Positions 35,209 to 46,938 of a stretch of DNA of 64,000 nt are shown here, piece after piece; within the stretch, counting starts at the first letter, position 1, and each line of letters opens with the position of its first letter. The position numbers were made by a program, and so were the translations under genes. The notes below the pieces were generated by a model. It was given only the letters and a program-made list of their open reading frames with translations, was not told the origin of the DNA and ran no database searches. Source of the DNA: Adineta steineri. Taxonomy: Eukaryota; Rotifera; Eurotatoria; Adinetida; Adinetidae. The stretch lies in NCBI GenBank assembly GCA_905250115.1, contig CAJNOI010000102.1, positions 124,001 to 188,000 on the forward strand. The letters are read 5' to 3'.

Positions 35209-37032
35209 TGGGTATCATATCTATTTATCACGCACGCTCACACTCATTTGTTATAGTTGATGTTGTATAGTTACAAAAGATATTACTAAACGACGGTTAC
35301 TTGTCTTTCACTTTTTGATATGATCTTTTCTAATGAAATGTAACAAATAAATTAGAAGACAATTTTTTCATAAAATAATAATTTATTTGTTACATTTTCT
35401 TTAACAAAAATAAAAATCATCAATACTTGTCAAATGAAATGAATAGTAAATTAGAATGGAAACTATTTTGTTCAGATGACTTATCATATCGTTGAGAGAC
35501 ACAAACTAAGAGAATCTCGCTTCAGCAAACAAATTTTTTTATTCAAAAATCATGAAATGTGACAATCCAACCGAGAAAAAGAACTATCATTATAATATCT
35601 AAACACTAATGGATAAGCATCACTTCTCTTTCCGCATGGTTTATACATTTTCTCACCGATTTTGTTTTTAAGAATGATGACATTATTAGTTTATTTTTAA
35701 TCTGCAATATTTTCCTCTATCTCATTTATTTTTATACTCTACATTGACACTAATATCTACACCTAACTCCATGTCAGCCACCACTGCTCTCACAGGTACA
35801 CCACCTGATGGTATAGGTATCTTATTATTCATCCGTAGCGTTTTCATTCTTTTTTATTTTCTTTCTGATTCCACTCTTGGCGGTGTGAGTTTATCCTATC
35901 GTAAGTGTTACACTACATCCACATTCTTAAAAAATTTTGAATTATAAATAACTAAATAAATAAATAGATTTATAATAATACAATAATATATAATATAAAG
36001 ATTTCATAAAGAAAAATATCAAATCAATCTTAAGATTACATTATTTTTTAATTATAAATATAAGCCAACTGAATAAACATAAAAATATAATTAAAATTGT
36101 TTAAGAGAGATTTTTCGAAAGTAATAATCTAAATTACATATATAATCATGAAAACATAAAAAGAATATTTTATTTAGCCAATTAAATTAAAATATTCTTT
36201 TCAAGTTCATTATGATATTAATTCATTTTTCTAAATTATTTTATGTTCATATATCTTATCATTGAATCAGAGCTGAGCAACTCAATTCAAATGAATTGAA
36301 TAGGACATATCTTTTTACAGTTGATGAGTTGTGTCGAGTTGAATTGAGAAAAATTTTGTGAATTGATGAATTGGAATAAATTGAACCGAGCATAATTTTC
36401 AAATACCTATGAATTGAATTGAATTATGTTTAGCTTTAATATATTATAGAAAATGTAGTAATATTCACATCAATTTATCCAACATAGACTAGTGCATTGC
36501 ATCATTGAATAAACAATGACTGATAAAATGTGATGTATTATTAATTCTTGAGGATGTAGGTATACTATTTGCTTGATTTAAAATATGATACTTGACATGA
36601 GTTGTTTTATTCAAGGAATCCAGGATGATTGAAGGTGCGGGTTAACAGATAAAACATCCACTCCTTGTTTATTTTTCGAGCTAAAATAAAATTTCTATTC
36701 AAGAGTACAGTTTTCACTGACAATAAAATCACATTCGCCCATAATGATGATTCATGATTCTCGTTTATTGATAGGAAACTAGGAGTGCAGATGTCTTGTT
36801 TATCTGTCACAGTCAGTCATATATACATCCATGTGCTTTATTTAGATCTATTTCTCATTCAAATAATTTTTTAGAGAAAGTATTAACATATTATGAATTT
36901 ATTTGATAGATAATTATTATGTGAAGCAAAAAAGAAATAACGAAATATCGAAATTCTCATTTCGATAATTCCATGTAAACTTAGAATAATGACGAACTTT
37001 TTCTTCAATTATGAGAACATAACTAAACCTAT
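35209..37032. other. Spacer with inverted-duplication arm
   Basis: Holds the right arm of the inverted duplication (35468-35651). A short sequence at 36268 starting CAGAGCTGAGCAACTC is hAT-end-like and sits between two copies of ATCATTGAAT (36258-36267, 36501-36510), but the far end has no matching inverted terminus. No gene is recognised. Confidence 0.5.
35468..35651. repeat. Right arm of the inverted duplication (partner 31763-31913)
   Basis: Starts TTGTTCAGATGAC and ends GTTTATACATTTT; inverse of 31763-31913. It carries about 33 extra bases near 35568-35600. Confidence 0.85.
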
Positions 37033-38120
37033 TAAACCCCCCTCCATAATAAAAGACCCCCTGGTCTACTATTGCATTTTGCGGATCAAACTTTTAAAGG
37101 GGTCTTCTATTATGAGGTGGTCTTCTAATACGAATTTGTGAGCGTAAACTACCAAAAATCAATATCGTTCGTCATGATGATATTATTTAATAAATATGAA
37201 ATAAAAATCAGAGTGGGAGTTAAAATGGAATTATGAAAAGTTAAAATGATTACAACCGTAGTTATAACTTTCAACCTTGGTTATAACATTTAACCGTGGT
37301 TAATATAAGTTATCATCACAATTTTGTTAATTAGATAGAATTTCTCTCTCTTTATCCTTAGTGAGTAACTGAACTGAAGCCACTATTTGACAGATAGTTC
37401 TTAATTAAAAATTGAACTTTATTTCAGAAGATAATACGAATTTTTTAGTAGGTAATGATAAAATGGTATGAACTATATTGTAAAATACGGCTTCGGTTCA
37501 TTTACTCACTAAGATTAAAGAGATAGAAATTCTACCCAGTTGATAGATTTGAAATAATAACTTAAATTAACCACGGTTAAATGTTATAAACACAGTTTAA
37601 AGTTAGAACCAAAATCGCTTTTGGACCGAAAAGTTAGTTGTTCATAATTTAAAAGTTGTAACTCAAGTTATAACTCATCCCTTTTTAACTCCGACTCTGA
37701 TAAAAATAGAAAAAAACAAAAAATAACTGCAAATATTTTTTGTTCACAAATTGATGCAAATTGAGTTGTTTCAATTTTTATTGCTCCTTATATTAAATTG
37801 GACGGGTGTATTCACGTATGATTTTCTGCATCTTCGTTCTGATTATCCTCTTATTTTAAATTTTAGTCGACTTGTATCTATTTTCACGTGAAGAAAACAT
37901 ATTGTAGATGTGCATAAACGAGCTATTACCATATTTTTCAATTCTTTACTATCTTTCGTTGCACAACACACACAATAATATGGAGAATTTAATGGAAAAA
38001 AATAATAACTTCAAACTATTTTTTAATTTGAAGACCCGGGTCTTCTATTATGGATTTCACGTTATATTTGCAAGAGGGTCTTCTATTATAGGAGGGTCTT
38101 TTATTATGGAGGGGGGTTTA
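37033..38120. mobile_element. MITE-like element, about 1.09 kb, with inverted ends and a nested element
   Basis: The left end TAAACCCCCCTCCATAATAA (37033 on) and the right end are exact inverses for about 27 bp, continuing as AAGACCC. Inside, GGTCTTCTATTAT words recur several times near both ends. The flanks allow a 3-bp TAT duplication, but this is not decisive. No transposase. A second inverted-repeat element lies inside it (37208-37700). Confidence 0.8.
37202..37706. mobile_element. Nested foldback element with about 190-bp arms
   Basis: Element 37208-37700. The ends TCAGAGTGGGAGTTAAAA and TTTTTAACTCCGACTCTGA are inverse, and similarity runs through about 190 bp per arm (shared ATTTAACCGTGGTTAAT, GTAGAATTTCTATCTC-like and TTAGTGAGTAAATGAAC-like blocks). 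It is flanked by TAAAAA on both sides (37202-37207, 37701-37706), a possible target duplication. Confidence 0.8.
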
Positions 38121-38174
38121 TATAAAGACTCATAAAATTATAACAGTTTTCTTTACATTTATTAGATAAAATCA

Positions 38175-40190
38175 TTAAATATCGTTATGAGAATTTTCAA
38201 TAGTTGATACTGCTAAAACGTTCATTTGCATATTGGAAATAGTATGGTCCGTGTGCACTTTGGCGACGTGTTGTCTACTTATCGTTAAATCGTTATAGAT
38301 TTTCTTGCAGACGAATAAAATTGTCTTACGATTTTCAACAATTGGATAAATTCCGACAATACAGAATGAAAAAAACATCCAAACAATTCCAATGCTAACC
38401 CAACCGGTAAAGAAAGATTTACTAAAGACATATGCAGTTCCATACATGGGAAATGGCCAAATAATGACGAGACACGATGTGAGAACGACAGCTATAATAC
38501 GTGCAAATTTTAATTTTCCTGTCAAAAAAGCAATTCCACGTTCTGTTTCTCCGAGAGACGGATGATTAGCGTTTCTTGGACCATCGTCAACTAGCTCAAT
38601 TGCTCTCATTGAAACGAAGTCATAAGGTGTTGGATCAGGTGCAATGAGCGAAATAATGGGTACGAATACGACCGGAGAGAGTAAAGCGACTACATTTCCA
38701 ACAAGCATCGATACATCTGATCCAGTTGTTTCAATACTAATTGAATTAAATTGAATTTTAGTCATAACTAACCATGCAGATACAGAGCAAATAAAACCTA
38801 ATGGAGGAGAAAGACAGACAGCCCATTTACTCTGTCTATTCCATAAAAGAGTCAATGCACCTGGAATAACAGCACTAGAAATAATGATACCCATCATTGA
38901 ATACAAATATCCCATGCTAATTTCAATATAATACAATCCAATTGACCATATACTCATTCCGAGACCAAATAGAACGACAGTCATATGAGAAACATAAATC
39001 AATTTCTTTCCACTTGCTGTTTGATTGAAATAAGCTTTATAAATATCATAAGTAACTATGGAACTTACAGCAATTAGTTGAGCAGACATAGCACTCGTAC
39101 ATGCCATAAAAACCATAATCAAAGTAGCTATTGCTCCACTTTTTCCAATAAGAGCTACTGCAGCTGTTGATAAAGTTAAACCAGCTGATACATCAGCTGC
39201 ACTTAATCGATTTGGATAAGTTGGAAATATTGGATTGTTTTCTAGTGCAACAGCAGCGAGTCCCATCGTAGTAGCTATAACAAAAGGAATACCAAACCAC
39301 GCAATTCCACCCAAAACATAACCAGGTAGAGCAGATATTGGTGAAGCAGCAATAGCTTTATTATAATATCCATTGTCAAGAAAGACAGTTCCAAAATTTC
39401 CAATAATATTGATGATAAAAAATATCGCACCTTGTTTCGATTGCATCGTTAAATATGAACCTTCAGCATTTCCATCAACCGGATGCATCTGGCGCGCATT
39501 GACAAGTAAATCATAGACTTTAGAAGGTGAACCAAGTACAGGTGACGTAACATAAGTGGTAAATGCAAAAAATAGAATAATAATTAGAACAGCTACTGTA
39601 TGTATATAATCGGTAAGAAAAGTAGCTTTAATTCCGCCTACCATCGTATAAATAATCGTTCCCAAAGGCAGAAGAAAACAAGCAGCTGCAATGTTCATTC
39701 CACTCAAAGAATGAACAACAGCTGATGTACCTGTTAATAATGTTGATGTAACAATAATATTTGTTAATAGACAAAAGATAATAAAAACAATATGAGCTGA
39801 TCGACCATATCGAGCATGAATTACTTCTAAGAATGTATGTGCAAATGGTGCTCGACGTTTTAATTCAATAGCAACAACACAAAATAAAACAATTTGTACT
39901 GTTGCTCCACTTGCATACCAAAAAGGTCCTGATATACCATACGAATATGCCACTGAACTCGAATGTAATAGAGTAGCAGCCCATGTCCATGATGAAACGA
40001 CAGCCGAAGCAATTAAACCTGTTCGTACTTTTCGATCAGCTGTCGAAAATGTTTCACTCGAATCTGTTGCTTCACCAAGATATCGATGCAAACAAATTGT
40101 CATTCCAATCATTCCCATAGCAAAGATCGTTCCAAAACCAATAAGAATTCCATATCCATCACCTTGAGTTAACGGAGTTTTTGACGACAT
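38175..40190 (-). CDS. Sodium/solute symporter family, urea/polyamine (DUR3-like) type
   Basis: 671 residues, single exon. About 15 hydrophobic segments match the SSF (SLC5) fold, which couples solute uptake to Na+ or H+. The N-terminal region with TADRKVRTGLIASAVVSSWTW and the GISGPFWYASGATVQI segment resembles eukaryotic urea/polyamine symporters (DUR3) more than glucose or iodide carriers; so do the length and the middle part (DNGYYNKAIAA, GGIAWFGIPF, and AVALIGKSGA). The likely substrate is therefore urea or a polyamine at the plasma membrane; substrate choice is inference. The frame is intact and no intron is needed, unlike several neighbours. DUR3-like genes are found in fungi, plants and some invertebrates, so foreign origin is possible but not shown. 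Confidence 0.8.
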   Translation of the reverse strand: MSSKTPLTQGDGYGILIGFGTIFAMGMIGMTICLHRYLGEATDSSETFSTADRKVRTGLIASAVVSSWTWAATLLHSSSVAYSYGISGPFWYASGATVQIVLFCVVAIELKRRAPFAHTFLEVIHARYGRSAHIVFIIFCLLTNIIVTSTLLTGTSAVVHSLSGMNIAAACFLLPLGTIIYTMVGGIKATFLTDYIHTVAVLIIILFFAFTTYVTSPVLGSPSKVYDLLVNARQMHPVDGNAEGSYLTMQSKQGAIFFIINIIGNFGTVFLDNGYYNKAIAASPISALPGYVLGGIAWFGIPFVIATTMGLAAVALENNPIFPTYPNRLSAADVSAGLTLSTAAVALIGKSGAIATLIMVFMACTSAMSAQLIAVSSIVTYDIYKAYFNQTASGKKLIYVSHMTVVLFGLGMSIWSIGLYYIEISMGYLYSMMGIIISSAVIPGALTLLWNRQSKWAVCLSPPLGFICSVSAWLVMTKIQFNSISIETTGSDVSMLVGNVVALLSPVVFVPIISLIAPDPTPYDFVSMRAIELVDDGPRNANHPSLGETERGIAFLTGKLKFARIIAVVLTSCLVIIWPFPMYGTAYVFSKSFFTGWVSIGIVWMFFSFCIVGIYPIVENRKTILFVCKKIYNDLTISRQHVAKVHTDHTISNMQMNVLAVSTIENSHNDI

Positions 40191-42381
40191 GTGACAAGTA
40201 CCAAATTATCTAAAAAGTAATATATATATATACATATTTCACAATAAAAAAAATTCCGTTCGCATTCAATGAAATTTAACCTTTATGTAATAAGTCGGTT
40301 TATTTTTAAAAGAGATACATTTTTTGTTATATAAACGATCTATGAAAAGTAACAAAGAAAACTATGTATTACACTTCTGCTCATTAGCTATTTAATCTTC
40401 TCATTATCTTCCGATGCATAGCTATTTGAATCGTTGTTGGTTTTTAATATACCATTCTTTTATAAACATCGTGTAGCTAGTTAAATAATTCTCATGTATT
40501 TATTTAAAGTTACTATGTTTCTTTCGAGCAGGGGTGGGAAAAAAAATATTATTCAAATATCTACTTCATCCGTAACAAAATCTGATTTTCTAATGTATAT
40601 CATTTTATGATACCTGTTTGCGAAAAAAGAAACTTTCAGATTTTCTACCGTTAGTCACCTAGTAAAAGAACAGATCAAAAATACTATAGAAAAGCAGCCA
40701 GCTACTTAAAATAATTTAATAGTTGTTCACATTTTTATAAATAGCTATTTGAACCAATTAGCTATAAAGCTTTAAATAGCTATGCTATTTAATTAAAAAA
40801 TATAAATGGAATATGTGATCTGTAAATGAGTGAGTGTAGAGAATATGAAGAAGCTTACAATAAAAAATTTAAATAGTCTGAACAATCGAACAGAATCAGT
40901 TGACGAACTTACCAATCATCATACAAAAAGCTCATTAATTAGTTTCTCGTATCTTCTAATGACGTTCTTTCAAATTATTTTATTCACATCAATGAATTTC
41001 ATTAATAAAAATATTAATTTAATATGAAACTAATAATAACTAATTCTACTCTGTCTTCAAATAGTAGACAAATAACAACGAAAAAACATATGTTGAAAAG
41101 TTAGTAATCTGATGATTCCTTAAACGTACAAAACAAATTGAATGTTATTACAAGAGTGAGATGAAGACGACTGATATTTTTTATTACGCTATTTCAAAGT
41201 CAGTTCTCACTCTACAATGAAACACTTACCTTTAAACTTTGCCGACTAAGTAATGATTTAAAATATGTTTAATAATTGAAATATTTTCTAGAACAAATAG
41301 AATAAAAGTTAAAAGGTAATTTTATCATATCATGAACATAGTGAACGGCATTTTTTTTTACAGTAAAGTTTTAAAAGACAAATAATAAGTGAAAACAATG
41401 AGAGAGTATGAGAAGATGTAAAGAAATTCTCTCACATTCTTTTTTGTTTCTCTATGAGAACAGAAAAAACTAAATGAATTTCTATTTGTAGAGACTCACT
41501 CCTTATCTTCAGACGTCCATTTCCTTCATGAATCATAATGATCGTTATAATTAATTTTAAGAATAAACGAATGACAAGTGGTAGACGACAACATAGAAAA
41601 AACATCCGGAATCAGATGAAGAACTTATAACACAATAACACAAGTTTTGTTTCTTGAAATGATTAAATTTTCTATAGAAAATGAAAAAGAATGCGTTACT
41701 ATTGTTTTTTATCTGTCAACCATATGGATCCCATTATTTAAGAATATACTTAGTCAAACTTTAATTTCCTTCTTCGTATATCATACACCTTCTTTATGCA
41801 GTTTCAAATAAGTCGACTATAATCATGAATAGAAAAAAAGAGAACCGACGAGTTTGCATTGTAAATTACAAAAAAATTACATAAATTTTTCTCGGAATAT
41901 TTTTATAAAATTCAATTTGACGGTATGAAACATTTCCGTTGATATTCAAGTAGTTTATAGACATGAAACATAGGTTAAATGGTATATATATTACTAAATA
42001 ATCCCAACAGAATTTTAGTATTCATTTGAAAAATTGAATATTTTATTTTGTATGTATCTCAATGTTTAATTATTTATCTATCATTCAAATACAATGAGTT
42101 TTTTCAGTGTTGGTCAATTATCTAATGGTACATCACTGATATGAAGAATTTAACATTTGTATATTCGAATTTTTGAATCAAAACTATCAAATTAAACTTA
42201 AATTTGAACTAAAAAGACTTTTTCTCATTCTTTTCTTATCAATACATTTCTTTTTCTTCAAATTCTATTCCATTTTTTTTATTGATTTTCAATAATAAAA
42301 CTTCACTTTTATTGTATTTTTATTTCTCGAATTTTTACTTAATACGAAATTTGCCTTTGTTTAAAACCAAAATTTCATTTA
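40191..42381. other. Spacer, AT-rich
   Basis: A possible hAT-like terminus CAGGGGTGGGAAAAAAAA at 40529 has no identified partner end; the words TAGCTATTTAA/TAGCTATTTGAA recur around it. The last 250 bases resemble the 3' flank of the 9-kb NHL gene (GAAGAATTTAACAT at 42141 and 8836). No gene. Confidence 0.5.
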
Positions 42382-44277
42382 CTAAATTATTTCAAATTTT
42401 TGAATTCGATGATTCGATTCATCAACAACATAAAGATTTCCTTCATTATCAAAAGATAAATCACTAGGACGACTGAATTGATTTGATTGATTTTCTCTTC
42501 CATTTCCACCAACAACAATTTCACCTTCTTCTTTTTCTTCACACCAACGCATTACTCGATCATTCCCCAAATCTCCTACATAGATTTGACCCAAATCATC
42601 AACAATGACTCCTTGAGGATAAGACAATTGATTGAGATTTTCTCCTTTACCATTTCCTCCAGCCACAATTCTTCCTTCTTTTGCATCTTTTCTCCATTTC
42701 AACACACGATGATTATCTTGATCTGTTACATAAACAGATTGATCTTCGCCAACAAAGATAAAAGTAGGATAATTGAGCTGATTGAGTCGATTTCCTTTTC
42801 CATTTCCACCAGCCACTACAGTTCCTTCGTTGTTATATTCACCTATTTTCCATCTTCTCACTTCATTCTTCTTATGATCAGAAACATAAACATATCCATA
42901 TTTATCCATTACCAGGCCAAAACAATGAATATTCTTGATAAGAATTTGTTGAGTTTGATTCAGCCACTGAATCACTCGTCTGTTTCCATTATCAGCAATA
43001 ATGATCGAATGATTTTGCTCATCAACTATCACATCTGTAGGCCAACTCAATTGATCCATTTGATTTCCTTGTCCATTTCCACCTGCAATGATTTGTCCTT
43101 CTTTTGCATTATATTTCCATTCAACAATACGATGATTATCATGATCAGCAATGAAAATATTTTTGTTTTTATCAATAAAGATTCCTTTTGGCCAATTGAG
43201 TTGATTTAATCCTTCCCCTCCTTCATTTCCACCAACCACAGTGATGGCATTTTGTTTCCATTTGTTGAATTTTGGCTCTAGAAAATGATGAAAACAAAAG
43301 ATTTTGATGAGAAGAAGAAGAAGAAAATTTTGTTTCTTATCGAAGAAAAAAAGAAAAGATTAGTTTTTAATGAAACTTTAATTTTGTTCTTTGTCAAATG
43401 TGATTTTTGAATGAAATATTGATAAAAATGTTTAATGAAAAAACAAATTTTATTGAAAAAACTATATATCATCCGAAGTTTTTTATTTAAAGAATAAAAG
43501 AAAAAATGTTTTGTATTTTTTTAATAAAATTGTAAAATGAAATGAGGAAATATTTTATTTGCAAAGAAAACAAATTGAAAATGAGAACAAATTTTTTTTA
43601 TTTATTTTTTATTAGATAATAATTTGAAAAAGGAAAATTTTTTAAAAAGTTTGTCAACAAACAAATACAAATAAATTTGATAATGAATAAATGAAAATAA
43701 TTTCAGTTGAAAAATTTATATGAAATGAAGATAATTTTTTATTATTTTTTAAAAGCTTACTTTTCATGAAAATAATTGAAATTTCATTAATAAATGACTG
43801 TGAACCTTCTTTAATAGATATATCTGATAGGTCATTTAATTCTTTTGTAATTTTAATTAATTGATTTGTTAAATAATTTAAATCAATTTCATTAAACTCA
43901 TTTTCGCCATGAATATGTTTTATTTGTTCGGATAAATCTTCAAATTTCATTTCAGTCTCTTTAATGAATGTTTGTGAAGATTCAATGACAATATTTCTAC
44001 ATTGTTGCGCTTTTTGTTGGATTTTTTCAATTGAATTTCTTTCCCATTGATTAATTTGTTCTATTAATAAGTGATCTTGTGGGTTTTGTTTTTGTTCATT
44101 AATTGTTTGTTTAAATTGATCATAATCATTAATAATATGATTTAATTCTTCATTTAAGTTTTGTTGATGTTCTGTTAAATGTATTAAACAAAATTCTTTT
44201 GAACATCCTCTACAAGGATATGTTATTTTTTCCTTTTTACATATAAAACATAGTGTTTTATTACTTGCTATTGCCAT
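42382..44277 (-). CDS. TRIM-like protein: B-box, coiled coil and NHL propeller (no RING)
   Basis: Two exons, 43761-44277 and 42382-43277, joined at a phase-1 GT-AG intron of 483 nt; 470 residues from MAIASNKT. Residues 8-45 form a B-box-type zinc finger (C-F-I-C-K, CRGC, then CLIHLTEH), followed by an alpha-helical, Gln/Glu-rich coiled coil at about 45-165. The second exon starts PKFNKWKQNAITVVGG and gives six NHL blades. B-box/coiled-coil/NHL is the TRIM-NHL architecture (translation control and ubiquitin ligation in animals), but the N-terminal RING is absent, so ligase activity is unlikely unless a partner supplies it. The NHL exon is a paralogue of the one used in the membrane-anchored genes of this window. 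Confidence 0.85.
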
Positions 44278-44950
44278 GTCTTTAAATATAAATTTATAAA
44301 TGAAATGAATAATGTTTTTATTTACCTTTATAAATACAAACTTATAATGATTCAATGGCAATCAAAACATTGCTTGGTAGTAGAAGAAATCGAAAAAGAA
44401 TTTTTTTTCTCACTAATGAAACTTCAAGCTCAGAAGAGAAGAAAAAACACGTTCTATTTTTAATGAAACAAAATTGAAAAATGAAAAGTAAATAAGATGA
44501 AGAAAATTAACATTTCAGAAAGTTGGAAATAATTTCAAGTAAAATTAACATTTTCAATAATTTAATTTTGTTCGTTGATGAAATTGAAAATCTTTTGAGA
44601 ATAAGAACATCGACAAAAACAAATGCTTTAATTGAAAGAGAAAAGCTTATACCGAAGTAAAGAAATAAGATTTAATCATAAAAACGAAAGTATTGTATAT
44701 AACCGAATATCCGAAAAGATTTTTCTAGATATCTCCGCATAGATACATAATAGAAGTTTGATCTTCTCTTTTTAAAAAATTCACTAAGAAAAGGTGCAGA
44801 AGAATGATAACACAAAATATCTGTGATCATCTTTTTCATTATTAAAACAAAATATTATATAGCAAAATATATTTACAAAATGATTTATTATTTAAAATGA
44901 ATTTAAACGATTATAATATAAATATCTGTATGTGAAAATTGAATTTTTAC
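44278..44950. other. Spacer upstream of the TRIM-like gene
   Basis: AT-rich; likely holds the promoter of the minus-strand gene, but no element is recognised. Confidence 0.4.
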
Positions 44951-45557
44951 TTAACCCTTTCACTTCCCCGGTATAAAAAAAGCTACACCTGTTTTTTTAA
45001 TATTTCTCATAATGTAATTCATAAAAATTAGTATATAATCTTTTGAAAGGAAGTAATAGAGAGTGTTCTAGGATCTTTTTGAAGTACTTGTGCCATATAC
45101 ACCGCCTTCACATCTTCTGTTTTGCTCTTCTCTTGCTCTGGCTATTATAATTCAAATGACAGCGAAGAGCAAATCTTTATCAACTCCATTATTAGCACAT
45201 ATGCCTGTTGCTGAACCTAAAGAAAGGTGTGGATATTGCAGTACTAAAGCTCGTCCGACATTTAGTAACATAAAATGCAATTTTTGTGATATTTCTTTAT
45301 GTGTAAAACAGCATAAAAACTGTTTTTTGTTATTTCATGAAAACACTGTATAAGTTTTGCAATTAATAAACTTCACCAGCTAAAACTGCCGTTCAGCCTA
45401 ATAGAGTTCAATGTAACTGATATTGCATAAATCGACTAATTACCTGTGGGAACACATGAGATATGTCTAACATATACTCTTATGTCTAGAAGAAGCTAAT
45501 TCAACGATTTACTTGAATTCAATCCATCGAAAACTAATGCGGAAGCGAAAGGGTTAA
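44951..45557 (+). mobile_element. Internally deleted piggyBac element with transposase C-terminal remnant
   Basis: TTAA at 44951-44954 and 45554-45557 border inverted ends CCCTTTCACTTCC and GGAAGCGAAAGGG (12 of 13 match), the piggyBac hallmark. Inside, the frame 45090-45353 contains a Cys-rich tail R-C-G-Y-C---C-N-F-C-D-I-S-L-C-V--H-K-N-C-F--F-H, the zinc-binding C-terminal domain of piggyBac-type transposases. The catalytic DDE core is missing, so the copy is not autonomous. Total length 599 bp between the TTAAs. Confidence 0.9.
45090..45353 (+). pseudogene. piggyBac transposase fragment (C-terminal cysteine-rich domain)
   Basis: Only the last 45 residues or so are clearly transposase-derived: KERCGYC, IKCNFCDISLC, then KNCFLLFH. 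The upstream part of the frame is probably not original coding sequence in this phase; homology may begin near SLSTPLLAHMPV. It cannot catalyse transposition. It is a relic inside the element described above. Confidence 0.8.
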
Positions 45558-46938
45558 ATAAACTTTTTAGAATTTTTAAATAAAAAATATTTTTCTAAGA
45601 TCTACATAACTAAATTTAATATTTTCAATGATTAAATATTAAAATAAATTCATCAATATTTAATAAAAAAAGTATTTATATTTATTATTAAACAAAGAAT
45701 TATATGGAATATTGATCATTACTTTTATTATATTGAAATCAGAATAATATCTTTAAAATACAACAACAAAATTTGTTCAATATTATTTTTATACGAATAT
45801 CATCTCAAGTCAATCTTTGAAAATTTAATGAAACAATAATATTATTATTCATATGTGATTTATTATAACAAAGTTTAAATCATATCAATATTGATATGGT
45901 GAGAAAGATTCAATGAAAATGAGATTTCTTAAGATTATTGAGAAGTCAATATGAATAACAATAGAAGAAAAAAACAAGAATATTAAAATTGAATAGGATG
46001 ATCTTAAGAGAATAAGTTATGTGATATGCTCTGATTAAATAATTCGGTGTGAGTGTGGTTATTCACTCATTGGTATACTAGCATAAGAAGTTAATGAATT
46101 CATAAATCTTTCAAGAATAGGTGCAACTGCAATTGAATTGTTTGTCTTCTCGGTTAATGATAATACGAGTTGGTGCTATTGGAATTGTTGATGTATGACA
46201 GAATGAATGGGTCTCAAAGGAACTGTATTTTTCTGATGCAGCATTAGATTGTAAATCTTTGTTAGACGACATAATATAAAGCGAATATATTGTGGTTTCA
46301 TTCTGAAATAGAAAAAGGAAAGAAATAATTTGATTTTTGACATAGATTTGATTAAGAACATGTGATACGGTAGATGTTCCGTTTTGATGTGAAGTAATAT
46401 CATGGCGCCACATGTTTATTTTTATTGGTGAAACGATATTATGTCTGCTTGGTGCATTAACGTTAAATCGTTTCAAAAAGATGATTTATCTCTGTTTTAA
46501 ATTGTTCGAGGTCTATGTCTCCATATTGATGCTTTTTATCTTTATGAATTTTTATTAGTCGAGACTATCACCAATACAACAATATCAGCTTCATGATATC
46601 ATCACACACATTACTCCTATTTCTAGTGAACTGTTCTTATCATTTTTTTTAATAGGTAAGAAAAAATAAATATCTTTATATAGCATCGAATTGGTCATTA
46701 GCTTAGAATGTACAGCGGAACACAATTTTCTCACTGTCATCGGAAGTTATAAAAAAGAATTCTGGTCAAAAACTATGAAAAAGTTTTCTATACTAAAATT
46801 TAGTCCTTTTAATTCTGCATCCAATGGTTTATTTTTAAAGATTTTTTCTGTAACGATAAATCGACAAAATATCAAAAGTGTTTTAAACTTTTATGCATCA
46901 TTCTATATCATTGATTAGTTTGATTCATCTTTCGATCT
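45558..46938. other. Spacer upstream of the isomerase gene
   Basis: A minus-strand frame at 46111-46476 has an acceptor-like CTATTTCAG inside, but no donor or domain supports it. A degenerate TGTGGG-type half lies at 46046-46056. Otherwise nothing. Confidence 0.4.

Noticed and set aside
36258..36510. Possible hAT insertion starting CAGAGCTGAGCAACTC between two ATCATTGAAT copies
   Set aside because: The right end shows no inverted terminus, and a 10-bp match in AT-rich DNA can arise by chance.
40529..40546. hAT-like start CAGGGGTGGGAAAA
   Set aside because: No partner terminus or 8-bp duplication found within several kb.
46111..46476. Minus-strand frame of 121 residues upstream of ech1
   Set aside because: No domain, no matching donor for the acceptor-like site inside it, and low-complexity surroundings.
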